From Paracentrotus lividus (taxonomy: Eukaryota > Echinodermata > Echinoidea > Camarodonta > Echinidae), in assembly GCA_940671915.1 (NCBI GenBank), contig CALNVZ010003426.1, positions 46,440,771 through 46,504,770 on the forward strand: DNA of 64,000 nucleotides, read 5' to 3'. This document shows positions 25,120 to 36,786 of this stretch, in pieces (position 1 is the first letter of the stretch; the number at the start of each line of letters is the position of its first letter). The notes below the pieces were generated by a model that was not told where the DNA came from, made no database searches, and worked only from the letters and a program-made list of their open reading frames with translations. The position numbers and the translations under genes are program-made.

Positions 25120-26288
25120 AGGTTTCTGTGTGGTCCCATTTATTTACGTAAAATGCAATATTACAATTAGACACACATCCATGATAGAAGAATGAATGGA
25201 TATGAAATTTGCAAACTACATTTTTTTTTCTACAGACCTTCTGTTTGTATTATGTATCAATATCATACAGGTAGGTGCAATAGAGATAAATGTATTTTAA
25301 TTTTAAATTGAACAATTGTTTGACATTTGGGAGCATGAATCTAGAGCAAAACAGCCTTGATTCATACTTGTTTTAAACTAGGCCTAATTTTATCAACAAA
25401 GGAAGAATGAACAGAAACAGAGAGAAATGTAAGGGATGGGAACCTTAAAGAATAGAATAGGCCTACAGATAACAAATATTCTAAGTTAATATTGTTCAAC
25501 ATAAAAACAAATAGAACAACAACACTGACACCTGTCAGATGTCTGCGGTTGAACTCCAGAAATTAACCCGCGGACAACCGCAACGTCTGAAATATCTGGA
25601 GTACGAGTAGCCAGCCAGCCTGATTCGTCTGGCTTTGATTGAGTTACAGAGCTCAAAGAGAGAAAGGACTTCTGCTTCCAGGCCAGCAGCACAGGCAGAT
25701 GGGGGAAGGACTGGGCCGGGTGGGCGATGTAGAGCTAGAAGGGGATGGTAGGAGAGTTGGGGAATTAGTGTCAAGGTAGGTGACGTCGGAGCTGCAGATT
25801 GCGACCACGTCGGACGCTGGAATGCCGCCGGGCAGCGAATGTTGAGAGGTGATTCCTGCAAGTGACTCTGCCCACAGAAATGCTGCTTTTTTGTCTCCTT
25901 TGATTTAATAATGCTCATTTTTCTTCTTTTGTTTAAGGGGCTGTTGTCTCTGTCAGTCCTAGTTTGAAACATTTAGTTATTGAGTTTACACCCCAGTTAC
26001 AATAGACCTACAATAGACCAAACTGATGACTGCATTGCTCTGTATGGTTAATAATGTACCCCCCCCCAAAAAAATAAAAAAATAAAAAAATAATTAAAAA
26101 AAATAAATATTTCGTCCATTGTTTGAAGAATTGTTTGACTAGCTTGTACATTTCTTGAATGTTAAATCTCTGGTAGATTCATTGCATTGTAGGCAGGATT
26201 TTGGAAGTAGTGAGGTATGGAAGAAAAATGCAGGAAAACTGGCAAAATACTCTTTTAATTTTTAAAAAAAGTATGTATAACTACATAT
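25120..26288. other. Intron 1, includes a GC-rich segment
   Basis: 25540-25870 is clearly GC-richer than its surroundings and gives an open frame of 145 codons on the minus strand (25535-25972) that I cannot assign to any family. The remainder is AT-rich with A-runs near 26065-26105. Confidence 0.45.
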
Positions 26289-27052
26289 GGGCAATTCCAC
26301 AGAAATCCGGACATGACATCAAAAAAAGAAGTGTGTGTCCTAAGTTATTTAAATTATTTATCTTATTTCTAACATCCCGTTTGTTGTTAGATATATAAAA
26401 TCTTTCAAATTCATTAAAAAAAATATTCAATTTTCGTTGATTTTAATGAAATCTGTAACCCTCATTAAAAACGAATATGTGGGAAAATACATAAGCAAAA
26501 TTCACTCTTTTGCAGATTTTGATGGTTTCTTTTCTTATTTTTCCCTAATTTTTTTTAAAAAGGTGAAAAGGGTGAATACTTGGTGTATTCCAAAAGTCAT
26601 GGAATATTTAGTAAATTGCAAAGGGACGTAAAGCAGGGCAGAAGTAAGGGTAACGTCAGTTACCGACATCCCTTTAGTAAATTTGCTATAGCGTAAAAGA
26701 TAAATATGCAAATTATTTTCTTTTGTTTGCACATCTTTACTGAACAGTCTAGGTATGATATCATATCAAAGATATCACTCTACCATGTCTCGGACATGAG
26801 ATAATGTGATTGGAATCCACACCATCAAAATCCATGTCCGTTTTCTGTAACGTCAGTTACCGACACATATTTGTTCATCATTTCATAGGAAGAAAAGTTT
26901 GGTCAAATTTTTTTTCGCCCAATCCCTTTAGTATCATGAGATTATTGAGCTGTATTGATTAGAAGACCAATGTAATATTATCTACTGAGATACAATACAA
27001 ACCATCAAGAAAATTCATGTTGTGTGTAACGTCAGTTACCGTGGAATTGCCC
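26289..27052. mobile_element. Inverted-repeat element with TAACGTCAGTTA repeats
   Basis: The terminal GGGCAATTCCAC and GTGGAATTGCCC are inverted and flanked by ATAT on both sides. Inside, taacgtcagttacc occurs at 26651, 26848 and 27027, itself a small palindrome (TAAC-gtca-GTTA). These repeats may be transposase-binding sites. No transposase is encoded. Confidence 0.75.
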
Positions 27053-29509
27053 ATATGTGCATGCCTGTTGCTTTTATGACATTGTGCTTTACCCCAGTCC
27101 TCAAGAAAAATTGATTATAAGCAACATTTTTCTTGTTAAAAGGTACTTTTATGTCCTTGGCGTAACCAGAAGGGTTTGGTAACAAGACCATAAAACCATG
27201 ACAAGAGTACATCTGACAGAGGGTCATCATATTGCGTTAGTTCTCATGTCCAGACGCAACCTTTGAGCAATCTTTCACGTTCCACCCATCCCGAATGCGC
27301 ATTATTAAAGTCGTTTATGCCACTGTAACCTAATTTGATCCATGGTAGCAGTCAAACAGGCGTCCGTTGACAAGCTATCAGAGAGCTGTGACAAGATGGA
27401 GGTGGGAAGGGGGTGAAAAGGGGCTTTTTAAATTTTTTTCTATACAGATGTATAATGGTGTGTGGTAGGGGTGCTTATTGGGAAAGTTGGGGTAGGGGTG
27501 GGAAAGTTGGGGGTAGTTCTCATATGGGTTGAAGAGCGTTTTTACAGGGTACAGCAGGGTGTGGTAGGGGTGTTTATTCGGGTGCTGCTCATTTTTCTGA
27601 ATGTTCTATTTTCCGAAGTAATGCAACAAATGTTCAGAAGAAGGAACCTTATTTCATTTTCGGACAAATGTCCATCCAGGTATAGGAATAGAACCTTCGG
27701 AACAACGAAAATTTGGACTAATGAACCTTTGGAACAACGAGCTGTAACTGTTTATTCATGATTTGTGGGTGGGAGTGTAGGGGTAGGGGTGACGGGTTGA
27801 TATCTGAAGGCAATGACGAGATGGGTCGTGAAGGTTTGAAGAGGGTTTAGGCCGTGTTTAACCCATGTATAGTATGAAGAATGTGGCAGGCCATGCAACA
27901 AGTTCTTTCTAGACATCCAAAAACACGATAACACTTTGGCCTGAGAAAGTCCATAGGTGTGGATGAAAGCTAGCCCCCTTTTACAAACAACAGGTTGGTA
28001 GAAGCTTGAACTTTCTTTCTGTTGTGATTAAGCCCAACCGATAAAAGTTTTCTGTTAGATTCAAAACATCTTTAAATCGTTCTATAAAGGCATATGTGTA
28101 AACACATCAAGAATATCAAGTCATCTTTGAAATTCAGTGTCAAAATGGGATCACCTTAGTCTGGGTAGCAGAAGGGTAGATATAGTGACAGACATACACC
28201 CTCGGATGTCCCAGGTACAGGTACAATGTACTTCAGTTCAGTCACACTATCAACCACCACTAAACCAATTAATTTAAGGCAAGGGTCAATTACATTTGGT
28301 TCCTTGTCTGATTGGACTCTATTTTCTCAGTGTGCCTGGCATATCGCCATCAGTGGGTGGTGTTACACAAGACCAATATTTGAATGATGCTAGTTGAATG
28401 GTCTTCTTACACCTAAGTATTGCCATAGGTCTCTTGCACATATCAGTCGCACCCCTCCCAGCAGGGTTTAAGGATACGCCGTCATGATGTTCGACGGGCG
28501 AACGTGCAGAAGTCCGTATAGCTTCATGATTCCTGCGGACTCCCGCCGCTGGAAGTATAGGATTTGGTTGGTTGTTGCTGTTCATGATTCCATTCTTAGC
28601 TGAATTCAGGCGAGGGTCGCTACTCCTCTCGCCAGTGAGCTATGGGAGGTAGAGGTCGCTCAAGCCTCACTCTGGGAACAAAAGTCCCAACCCACCACCA
28701 AGAATAAACCCAGCTCTTACTGTAATATTTGAAATAGTTGCATCAGGAGGATCAGGTTGAAAAGGCCGGGATTCAGATGAACTGTGAATTTGGTGGTTCA
28801 CCAACTCAAGCTTAGTCCATTACCCTTATTTCAAGTTTTTTCTTTGGGTGTGCAGTGGATGGTTGTAATTGAATGCACTGCAAATTGGCTTGGTGCTCCG
28901 ATTTAACGAGCTAAAGCTGAAAGTAGCCCAATCATTTTTTGAACAAGTCGAAAGATGATGTAGGACTGACATTCCGCTTGAGTAAGCATGTTTATTGAGA
29001 TATCAGATGCACAATTTCCATTATTCAACGGCTCAGAATTATTGTGTAATTTCAAAACTTCTGTTTGATGGAGAATCCATATATTGGATGCAAGCGCTAC
29101 CAGACACTCTGTTTCAGGAAAATGTAGTTTAAAAAGTCTTGGGAATCGTTCTGGACTGTATCTCCTGTAGGTGTGATTGGGGATGGATTAAATTAGTGCC
29201 AGACGTTTGATTTATATAGAGTGAATATCCTATTATATGCATGATTTATTCTTAGTTTTGTTTCCTGCATGGTGCTTGTAGAGAGACTAATATTGTATGA
29301 AAAATAGATATACAGTTCTGCTGGAAAGTTAACGTAATACCTGTTTACACACTCCTTCAGAACTTACACGCAAAGCGTAATGTACTAAGTTCTAGGAATT
29401 GAATGACACACATGCAGTGTTAAGAACCTAGTCAATTGGAACATGTAGAGACAGACAAAGAAGGAATAAAAATGAAGATACAGTGTATATTTTCAGAGAT
29501 GAAGAAGGG

Positions 29510-29658
29510 AGATAGAAAGGAAAGAAAATGTGTGGAATATTTTTTTCAGAGATAGGGAGAGAGGGGCAGAAAAAGAAAGAAAGAACAGATGCATCATGGA
29601 CCCAATTATATTACAGTATTCGCACACAATTGAGAGAGAGAGAGAGAGAAAGGGAGAT

Positions 29659-29691
<33 letters not shown>

Positions 29692-29755
29692 GAGGGAGAG
29701 AAAGAAAGAAAGAGAAAAGGAAAAGAGGGAGAGTGAGGGAGCGAGCGAGAGATAA
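29510..29755. repeat. (GA)n-rich low-complexity block
   Basis: Long GA runs (29633-29700) within purine-rich sequence. Overlapping frames on both strands are Arg/Glu- or Ser/Leu-rich artefacts. Confidence 0.95.
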
Positions 29756-29925
29756 CACAAACAGATGTGAAGTCAAATACCGAAGATGAGTCCAGTCCCA
29801 GACATAGGAGAGAGAGAATGATCCCATCACTAATACCCAAGATGCCCTTGTCAGGTCAATCCCAGCTTAGTGGTAGTCAGACTAGTTTCCATTTTCAAAC
29901 ATTTCTCAGTCACAATATGCATAAG

Positions 29926-29966
29926 ACCATGGACGTACTACTTTCTGAAAGTAGTATGTCCATGGT
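29926..29966. repeat. Hairpin, 20-bp arms, 1-nt loop
   Basis: ACCATGGACGTACTACTTTC and GAAAGTAGTATGTCCATGGT are inverted with a single mismatch and one loop base. No target duplication was seen. Confidence 0.9.
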
Positions 29967-31103
29967 ATGACGTTCTGCTGTAAAAGTGGAAATGTAAAAG
30001 TGGTGTAGTAAATTTTTGCACCAAAACAATAGAAACATGAAAATTTCATGCAGCAGGTGTTAGCAAGTGGACGGCTACAATACGCAAATTTAAAAACATT
30101 TTGTGGAAGTTATGAAAGTTTCTGTAAATGACAAACTCGAGTCTGTGTTGACAGACTACAGTTGCGACTCTAAAAATCCATCATGCATAGATGTAGTCTT
30201 ATTAAGTCAGACCCTATTTCAGCTTTTGCCTTAAAAATGAAAGGGTATTTTATCTCTCTGTATTATTTTGTTTTTTATGATGGATAATTTACCACTTTTA
30301 CATCCAATAAACACAGAGGACCAAAATATTAACAAGATCGCTGCTTGACATGAGAATAGCCTTCTTCTCCCCACTGGTTGGAAGCACAGGTGTTTGGTTA
30401 CCGACGGCAACAAAAGCTAGGCTCTACAGGAAGTGTCAGCTGAGTTGCTCTCCTGCAATCTGCTCCCATTCCCCTCAGGTGCACACCATGATCCCCAAAA
30501 CTCCCTCTAGTCTTCAGAAACAAACCATTTGTAAATTAGTAAGAATATTCCATTCTTGAAGAGCATCTGCAATAAAAGTTTAGCCAGTAATCCAGGGCCC
30601 TAAAACACATAGGTTTTTGATCCACTGGAAATTTGAAAAAATATGCAAAAATATGATGTTCATAATGGTTTCTCATAGCAGGAGATTGGACTGCTGATTT
30701 TGTAACTGATACTTTCATGAAATGAGGCTGAAAGATGAGACTGAAGCCTGAAGGGTCAGTGGTGGAGTTAATGACTGAGTAATGTCTTAATGACGAGATT
30801 GTGATTGAACTACCTCAGATCTTTTAGTATGGCACCTGCAAGACAGTTCTTTTGACTTGTCAAGTTCAATTTCCTTAGAGAGTTTTTTTGTTTTTTGAAG
30901 TGACCACCGTATGCTTTTAGAACAACAGGGGTACTAGTATTCGATTCTCCACCGACTCCTTCTGTGTGACCCATTGCTAATAGGGTTCTTGGACGACTAC
31001 CCCCAACTAGGCCTACCCCCTCCAACAACTAGGCCTACCCCCTCCAAAAATCTATTCCCTTACCTTATTTCTGGGGGCAGTTGTCCTGATACATAAGGCA
31101 GTT

Positions 31104-31509
31104 CTGCACTAGCTCGAGCTATTTAAATAGTGTGCTATTTGTGATCTGATGAATTCGCTCGATCAGAGCAGATCCGACTTTGTGGTCATATAGCGCGCTA
31201 ATTTGGAGGAAATCCCAGCCCGAGTCATCTTAGGATTTTTTGAAAAAACTAGAGCTGTTTTGCGGTTTTAGCATAAAATAGCGCGCTATTTTGCGCGGTG
31301 CTGCACTAGCTCGAGTTAAATTGGAAATCGTGCACCTGTGCGTGTAGAAGCTAGCAGTAGTTCCCAGTTGCACAATGCACAACAGGCTTGTTTGTACAAG
31401 GTCACGTCAGGTCGTAAATGCGAAATTTTAAAATAGCTCGAGCTAGTGCAGGACCGGTTTCTGTTTTTTTTTTTTCCCCCAATCCACAAATTAGCTCGAG
31501 CTAGTGCAG
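31104..31509. mobile_element. Foldback cluster with CTGCACTAGCTCGAG ends
   Basis: CTGCACTAGCTCGAG occurs forward at 31104 (preceded by gtt) and 31301, and inverted at about 31437-31451 and 31495-31509. Interior words aaatagtgtgctattt and aaaatagcgcgctatttt are palindromic. The layout suggests two related foldback units, one next to or inside the other. Confidence 0.7.
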
Positions 31510-32658
31510 CAGCGCCTATAGAGAGGGCCCAACATTGGTACTTCCTGATTGAGAAGACCAGTGCCATCAAATGTGACATTTCTTTTAGTAACTATCATAC
31601 TATGCAACCAATCAGTTTGTTTTTGGAGTGGCATATTAATACTGAATGCTTTTAGAATTTTTTGTTATAAAGAATGGCCTAAGTTCAGTTTTGCATTCCA
31701 TCATATTTCCTGTCAAGTTGTTATCCCTCGGTATCTATGCAACAAAAGTAGCTATTCAAAACACCAAAACAAACCAATTCAGTAGCCTGATTTGACTTTG
31801 TTTTTCTCTCTGTATAAAGGCTTGTCAATTAGTGTAAATGCTTGGCAACCTCTTCAATTGAAACTAATTGTGAACAAAAGAATGAAAGCTTTGACTAATA
31901 AAAAGTGAAAGTTAGAGAGCACATCACAAAAACAATGTACCAATTTCCTTACTGATATTGTTATACTTTTTAAGAATCAAAAAGATAAATACTTATCAAC
32001 AAAACAATTCAGCAGAGCTCACATATTATAAGCATAATACTTCCCAAGGATTTTTATTTTGTTTTAATAAATGATATATTTTTTAATAAGAAGATATATT
32101 TCTCTAACGTAACGTACTAAAGAAAAAAATAGGTTGAAGGAGAAACATGGATGTTGACCAAACTAGAACCATCTTTCTCTATCGTCATAGTACGTAAGCC
32201 CTCATCCAAACTCGTTTGTGAAACTAATCTCCAGCCAGACATCTCCACCCCCATGAACCCCGGTGAGCCCCTACTCTTGCCCTGTTCCCAATGCTACCCT
32301 TCCACATGGTTTGCATTTGCATAAGTGAGACAAATGGTGTCAAAATTACCATCTTAATTCCGCTTCTGATCAGAATATGGCAAGGCTCTCTGTCTCGCAT
32401 TACCCCTGCTTGTTTCGCTTCATTTTGGTTTTTGGGTTGAAGTTGACTTTTTCTTCCCAGCAAAAGATGGGTATTAGTCTAAAAACACAGTGCCTATCAT
32501 GACATTTAGGTAAACAGATGATTTGTCATGACATTTGCTCCTGCAACAATTTGCTCTGCTGTAAATTCCATACAATGATCAAATTATTAAATTCAACCCT
32601 GGACTTAGGATGATTCTTTTCTCTAAACCTAACCCTATCATAAACCTTAACCTAAGCA

Positions 32659-32710
32659 AGGGTGGTATCTCACTTCGCAGAGACGTCGCCGCGAAGTGAG
32701 ATATCACCCT
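32659..32710. mobile_element. 52-bp miniature of the GTCTC foldback family
   Basis: AGGGTGGTATCTCACTTCGC and GCGAAGTGAGATATCACCCT are inverted around agagacgtcgcc. It keeps only the ends of the 6150-6602 element, as expected from an internal deletion or a minimal mobile unit. Confidence 0.85.
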
Positions 32711-34083
32711 AACATAAAACCCTATTGGAACGCTAAGCCCAACCCTATGTCATAAACGATGTAAAGTCCAGAGCAATTGTTAGTTGAGCAAATGTAGTGT
32801 CACCAAACAGACTGTTGTCTAGCCTAGTATTGTCATGAGGTGATATGTCAGGTGTAGCTTCAGTACAGGGCCTGGTGCAGCTTCAGTACAGGGCCTGGTG
32901 CATGGAGTATATAGATTTAAAGTTCAGACTCTGCATTAAACATGTTTTGACTATCAAGATTTTCAGCCTGCAAGTTTCTGAGACGGATTCCCCTGGTATT
33001 GCGTTGGTGTAGCTTTACAGGGCAAACATGCTTGAAGAATTGAGATAGGGAATTGATTGACTTTCATTTTAGGATGAACAGCATCTACAGGTGCTCTCTC
33101 ACCAGACCAAAGATTTGAAATAGCCTGTGTCAGGTTGATCAGGATGGAAACGCCAAAAGGCAACCATCGAAGCCTGAATTTGGTGCTTTACCAGAATAAT
33201 CCTGTACCCCTGTTACAAGTTTTTGTGGCCTTGCGTGTGCAGTGGGCTGATACAATACTGCAAATCATATTAGAGCTGATGTTTAATTAACGAGTTAAAC
33301 TGCAAAATGGCACAATATTATTCAAACAGGGATGCTATTTTCAGGGAATTATGCTCTTTTTTTTTTCCATCTAAATTTGTGTGCTTTTACATGATTTTTT
33401 TGCCAATTTTAGCATTTTTGAATGGTACTGAGTGCCAACTCTGCAAATAAGTCTAAGATTATTTGGGTTGACATTTCGTGCAATTTAGCACAGTAATTGA
33501 GAGAAATATTCGGATATTCTCTAATCTGGCTACTTCTTCATGGGATCAGAAATAACCTGCTATTTGAAAAGTAAAGTCTGATGAAACATCACCTTATAAT
33601 GAGAAGCTTGTCTTGTCCTAATTCTGTGGAAAGAGTTATTCCAAAAAGTGACCCCCCAACTCGGTTAAATAAATCAGATTGTGATGAATAGTCATTGATA
33701 CACAATACAACCCTTCCCACATTCTAATGAATATATTAAACACCTTCTGAAACTTTTTGATTCGAGTTATAAGAAAAACTGTGTAGAAAGTTTTTGTAAC
33801 CTTGTAAACTTATGTCCCTACAGAATTGTCCATAGGGGTCATAAGGGAATGACAGAGTAAACAATGTATTTTTATGTCTATTTTTTTATCCGCATACGTA
33901 TTGAAGCCAAATTTCAGTACGTGTATAAGTAGACTTTCCCTTTCATTTTAACCTAACCCCCCCAAAAAAACAAAAAAAATAAAACAAAACAAAACAAAAA
34001 CAAAAAAACAGCTGAACTAATGATTAAAGAAGTAGGCCCTACACCTTTAGAAAACATGTCAGAAGCTTGAGTGTGTAAACTTT

Positions 34084-34265
34084 TAGTGGTATCTCACTTC
34101 GTGGAGACGTCTCTGCGACGTAAAAGAAAATATTGTCTCCGCGATGGATGAAAAGTATTAAAGACGTCTCTGATATTTTCAAAACTGTCTCAAAACCATT
34201 TCAAAACCGTCTGAAAGTAGTCCCAAATCCATCTCAAAGTAGTTTCTGCGAAGTGAAATACCACC
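34084..34265. mobile_element. GTCTC foldback family member, ~180 bp
   Basis: Ends gtggtatctcacttcg and cgaagtgaaataccac are inverted; the interior carries gagacgtctctgcgac, tattaaagacgtctctg and gtagtcccaaatcc, all found in the 6150-6602 element. It is more diverged on its right side. Confidence 0.85.
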
Positions 34266-35283
34266 ATATGTCTGTGAGTGAGACTATTAACCCGAAGGGG
34301 GAGGGGCTGGTTACTGAAAGGTCATTTGAGGTTAATTCCCCTGATCCTTTGTTTAGGTATTGAGTAAACAAGAGCGAACTTTCATTGACTGCTTTATAAA
34401 AAGATTTGGAAAAAAAAATGAAAGAAAAGATCCAAAATAGTGACTGTGCATGGCAAGCATATCTGATATAACCCGTAATATGTTTGAATTGAATGTACTG
34501 CACATGTTATAAGAATTTGTTAAGGCTACAAGTAATGTGAAAAAATTCCATTCCAAAAGGAATGGATCAAAATATTCCTAAATTGTTTATTATGAATTTC
34601 TAGCCTAATACAATAAAAGGAAATTCAAGTTTACAGAAAAGTATGAATCACCTTTTCTTTCTTTTAGCCCTATAACCCAAACTGGTAGGCCTAATACTGC
34701 TATGTTTTCAAGAAGTCTATGAAAAAATCAGAAGCATAGAAATAAATGCTTGAATTAGAATAGAAAAGTTTCAAATAACAACAATTTTATAAGTTTTATA
34801 TTATCACATGAGACTTTCAGACCAGAATTCTTAAAAATGGGAACAATTTCTGGAAAGAGTCATTCACGGCTTACAATTCCACTGTTTCATGTAGAGTCCC
34901 ATATTAGAATTTAAATGATGGTCTAAAAACATTATTTGACATGGTTTTATGCGATATAAACCATGGTTTTCGTAAAACCTAGCTCAACTCGTGAATTTGG
35001 GCTTAAGAGATTTGCTGTAATATATTGATACAGATCGTAGTGGAAGGGTCGTTTCAGGATAATTCCCTGGATGGTAATCCCTGGGGAGAAGTAGGAAGAG
35101 GTAAACAGACTACATGTAGCTTCTATTGACCCATATGAACGTATTACCCTGCTAAAACAATCAAACAGGGCTTGTAACTGGGACAATAGATTATTGATGA
35201 GGGGATAGGTGCAGAATACCAATTATTGTTGAAGGGTTAGATCGTTATTGTAATTATTATCTTTTATCATCATCATCATCATC

Positions 35284-36192
35284 NNNNNNNNNNNNNNNNN
35301 NNNNNNNNNNNNNNNNNNNNNNNNNNNNNNNNNNNNNNNNNNNNNNNNNNNNNNNNNNNNNNNNNNNNNNNNNNNNNNNNNNNNNNNNNNNNNNNNNNNN
35401 NNNNNNNNNNNNNNNNNNNNNNNNNNNNNNNNNNNNNNNNNNNNNNNNNNNNNNNNNNNNNNNNNNNNNNNNNNNNNNNNNNNNNNNNNNNNNNNNNNNN
35501 NNNNNNNNNNNNNNNNNNNNNNNNNNNNNNNNNNNNNNNNNNNNNNNNNNNNNNNNNNNNNNNNNNNNNNNNNNNNNNNNNNNNNNNNNNNNNNNNNNNN
35601 NNNNNNNNNNNNNNNNNNNNNNNNNNNNNNNNNNNNNNNNNNNNNNNNNNNNNNNNNNNNNNNNNNNNNNNNNNNNNNNNNNNNNNNNNNNNNNNNNNNN
35701 NNNNNNNNNNNNNNNNNNNNNNNNNNNNNNNNNNNNNNNNNNNNNNNNNNNNNNNNNNNNNNNNNNNNNNNNNNNNNNNNNNNNNNNNNNNNNNNNNNNN
35801 NNNNNNNNNNNNNNNNNNNNNNNNNNNNNNNNNNNNNNNNNNNNNNNNNNNNNNNNNNNNNNNNNNNNNNNNNNNNNNNNNNNNNNNNNNNNNNNNNNNN
35901 NNNNNNNNNNNNNNNNNNNNNNNNNNNNNNNNNNNNNNNNNNNNNNNNNNNNNNNNNNNNNNNNNNNNNNNNNNNNNNNNNNNNNNNNNNNNNNNNNNNN
36001 NNNNNNNNNNNNNNNNNNNNNNNNNNNNNNNNNNNNNNNNNNNNNNNNNNNNNNNNNNNNNNNNNNNNNNNNNNNNNNNNNNNNNNNNNNNNNNNNNNNN
36101 NNNNNNNNNNNNNNNNNNNNNNNNNNNNNNNNNNNNNNNNNNNNNNNNNNNNNNNNNNNNNNNNNNNNNNNNNNNNNNNNNNNNNNNNNNNN
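35284..36192. other. Assembly gap (909 N)
   Basis: A run of N follows a CAT microsatellite. It interrupts intron 1 about 515 bp before the second TEA-domain exon. The true length and content are unknown, and it could hide a further copy of that exon. Confidence 1.
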
Positions 36193-36707
36193 ATTTTTGT
36201 AGATCATGTGTCTTGTGGGAATGGGTTGTATGGAAATTTAACACATGGCCAAATTTCCCACGAATGGGGCCTCTTGTTTATGTAATTCTTCTGTTGTTTC
36301 AGGGGGGCTGCCTGCATGATGAGGCATTTGTGGACAGAGCACATTAGATATTGAGAAGAGAGAGTGGAGAGATGAAATCAAATCTGTGGTTTGAGTAGAA
36401 ATGGGTTTAGGAAGTTTGGAACTTGTGAAGAGAAAGTCAAAAGATTTTCTGGGGTTCACTTTTCCAGTTTATTTCACAATTCCTCTCTTTTACAGCGTGA
36501 TATTACAATCGTTCCATATTACATTCTCATGTATTTTTTATTGTTCTCGTTTCAATTTACTTTCTAATTGTCAAGAAGACATGTTTAAATAAATTGTTTG
36601 ACTGATTTGCCAGATTGTATCCTCCCATAAATTAGGTAGTACTTTTTCATTTCCAATTAATAGATTTTAATTTATATATTTTGTTTCTTTATCCTTTCTC
36701 TTGCCAG

Positions 36708-36786
36708 GTCGAAATGAACTTCATAGCAAGGTACATCAAAATAAGGACGGGCAAGACGAGAACTGAGGGGGAAAGGGAGAAAACAG
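36708..36786 (+). CDS. TEAD: TEAD coding exon 2 (middle of TEA domain), frame-disrupted as assembled
   Basis: After acceptor ctcttgccag (ends 36707) the phase-1 exon reads RNEL, matching the TEA domain. One extra base near 36722 then shifts frame, and IARYIKIRTGKTRT continues in the +1 frame (36723-36764). Read strictly from exon 1 the frame ends at TGA 36764-36766. The family expects Arg-Lys-Gln and a 65-nt exon; here 22 nt (gagggggaaagggag and onward) occupy the place of nine, giving 79 nt to the donor acag|gtagat. Both changes are net insertions. I scanned the intron by eye for a better copy and saw none. The exon sits about 515 bp after the 909-N gap, so poor local consensus is the simplest explanation. 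A decayed duplicate with the true exon hidden in the gap is the alternative. Confidence 0.85.

Larger units (their letters stand above)
27053..31103. other. Intron 1, no gene recognised
   Basis: Contains a G-rich stretch with repeated ggtaggggtg words (27455-27570), a (GA)n block (29510-29755), and an imperfect hairpin (29926-29966). 28440-28690 is of higher complexity without an assignable frame. No exon of TEAD was found here. Confidence 0.5.
31510..35283. other. Intron 1, repeats and unique sequence before the gap
   Basis: Includes a 23-bp direct duplication (agcttcagtacagggcctgg, 32857-32902), two members of the GTCTC foldback family, A-rich runs (33960-34012), and a CAT triplet run at 35270-35283 leading into the gap. 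No coding sequence was recognised. Confidence 0.5.

Noticed and set aside
29493..29840. Arg/Glu-rich plus-strand and Ser/Leu-rich minus-strand frames
   Set aside because: By-products of a (GA)n tract.
31446..31655. Plus-strand frame over ctcgagctagtgcag
   Set aside because: Lies on the foldback cluster and a T-run; no protein similarity.
35257..36244. Apparent frames of more than 300 residues of unknown amino acids
   Set aside because: They run through the 909-N assembly gap and have no sequence content.
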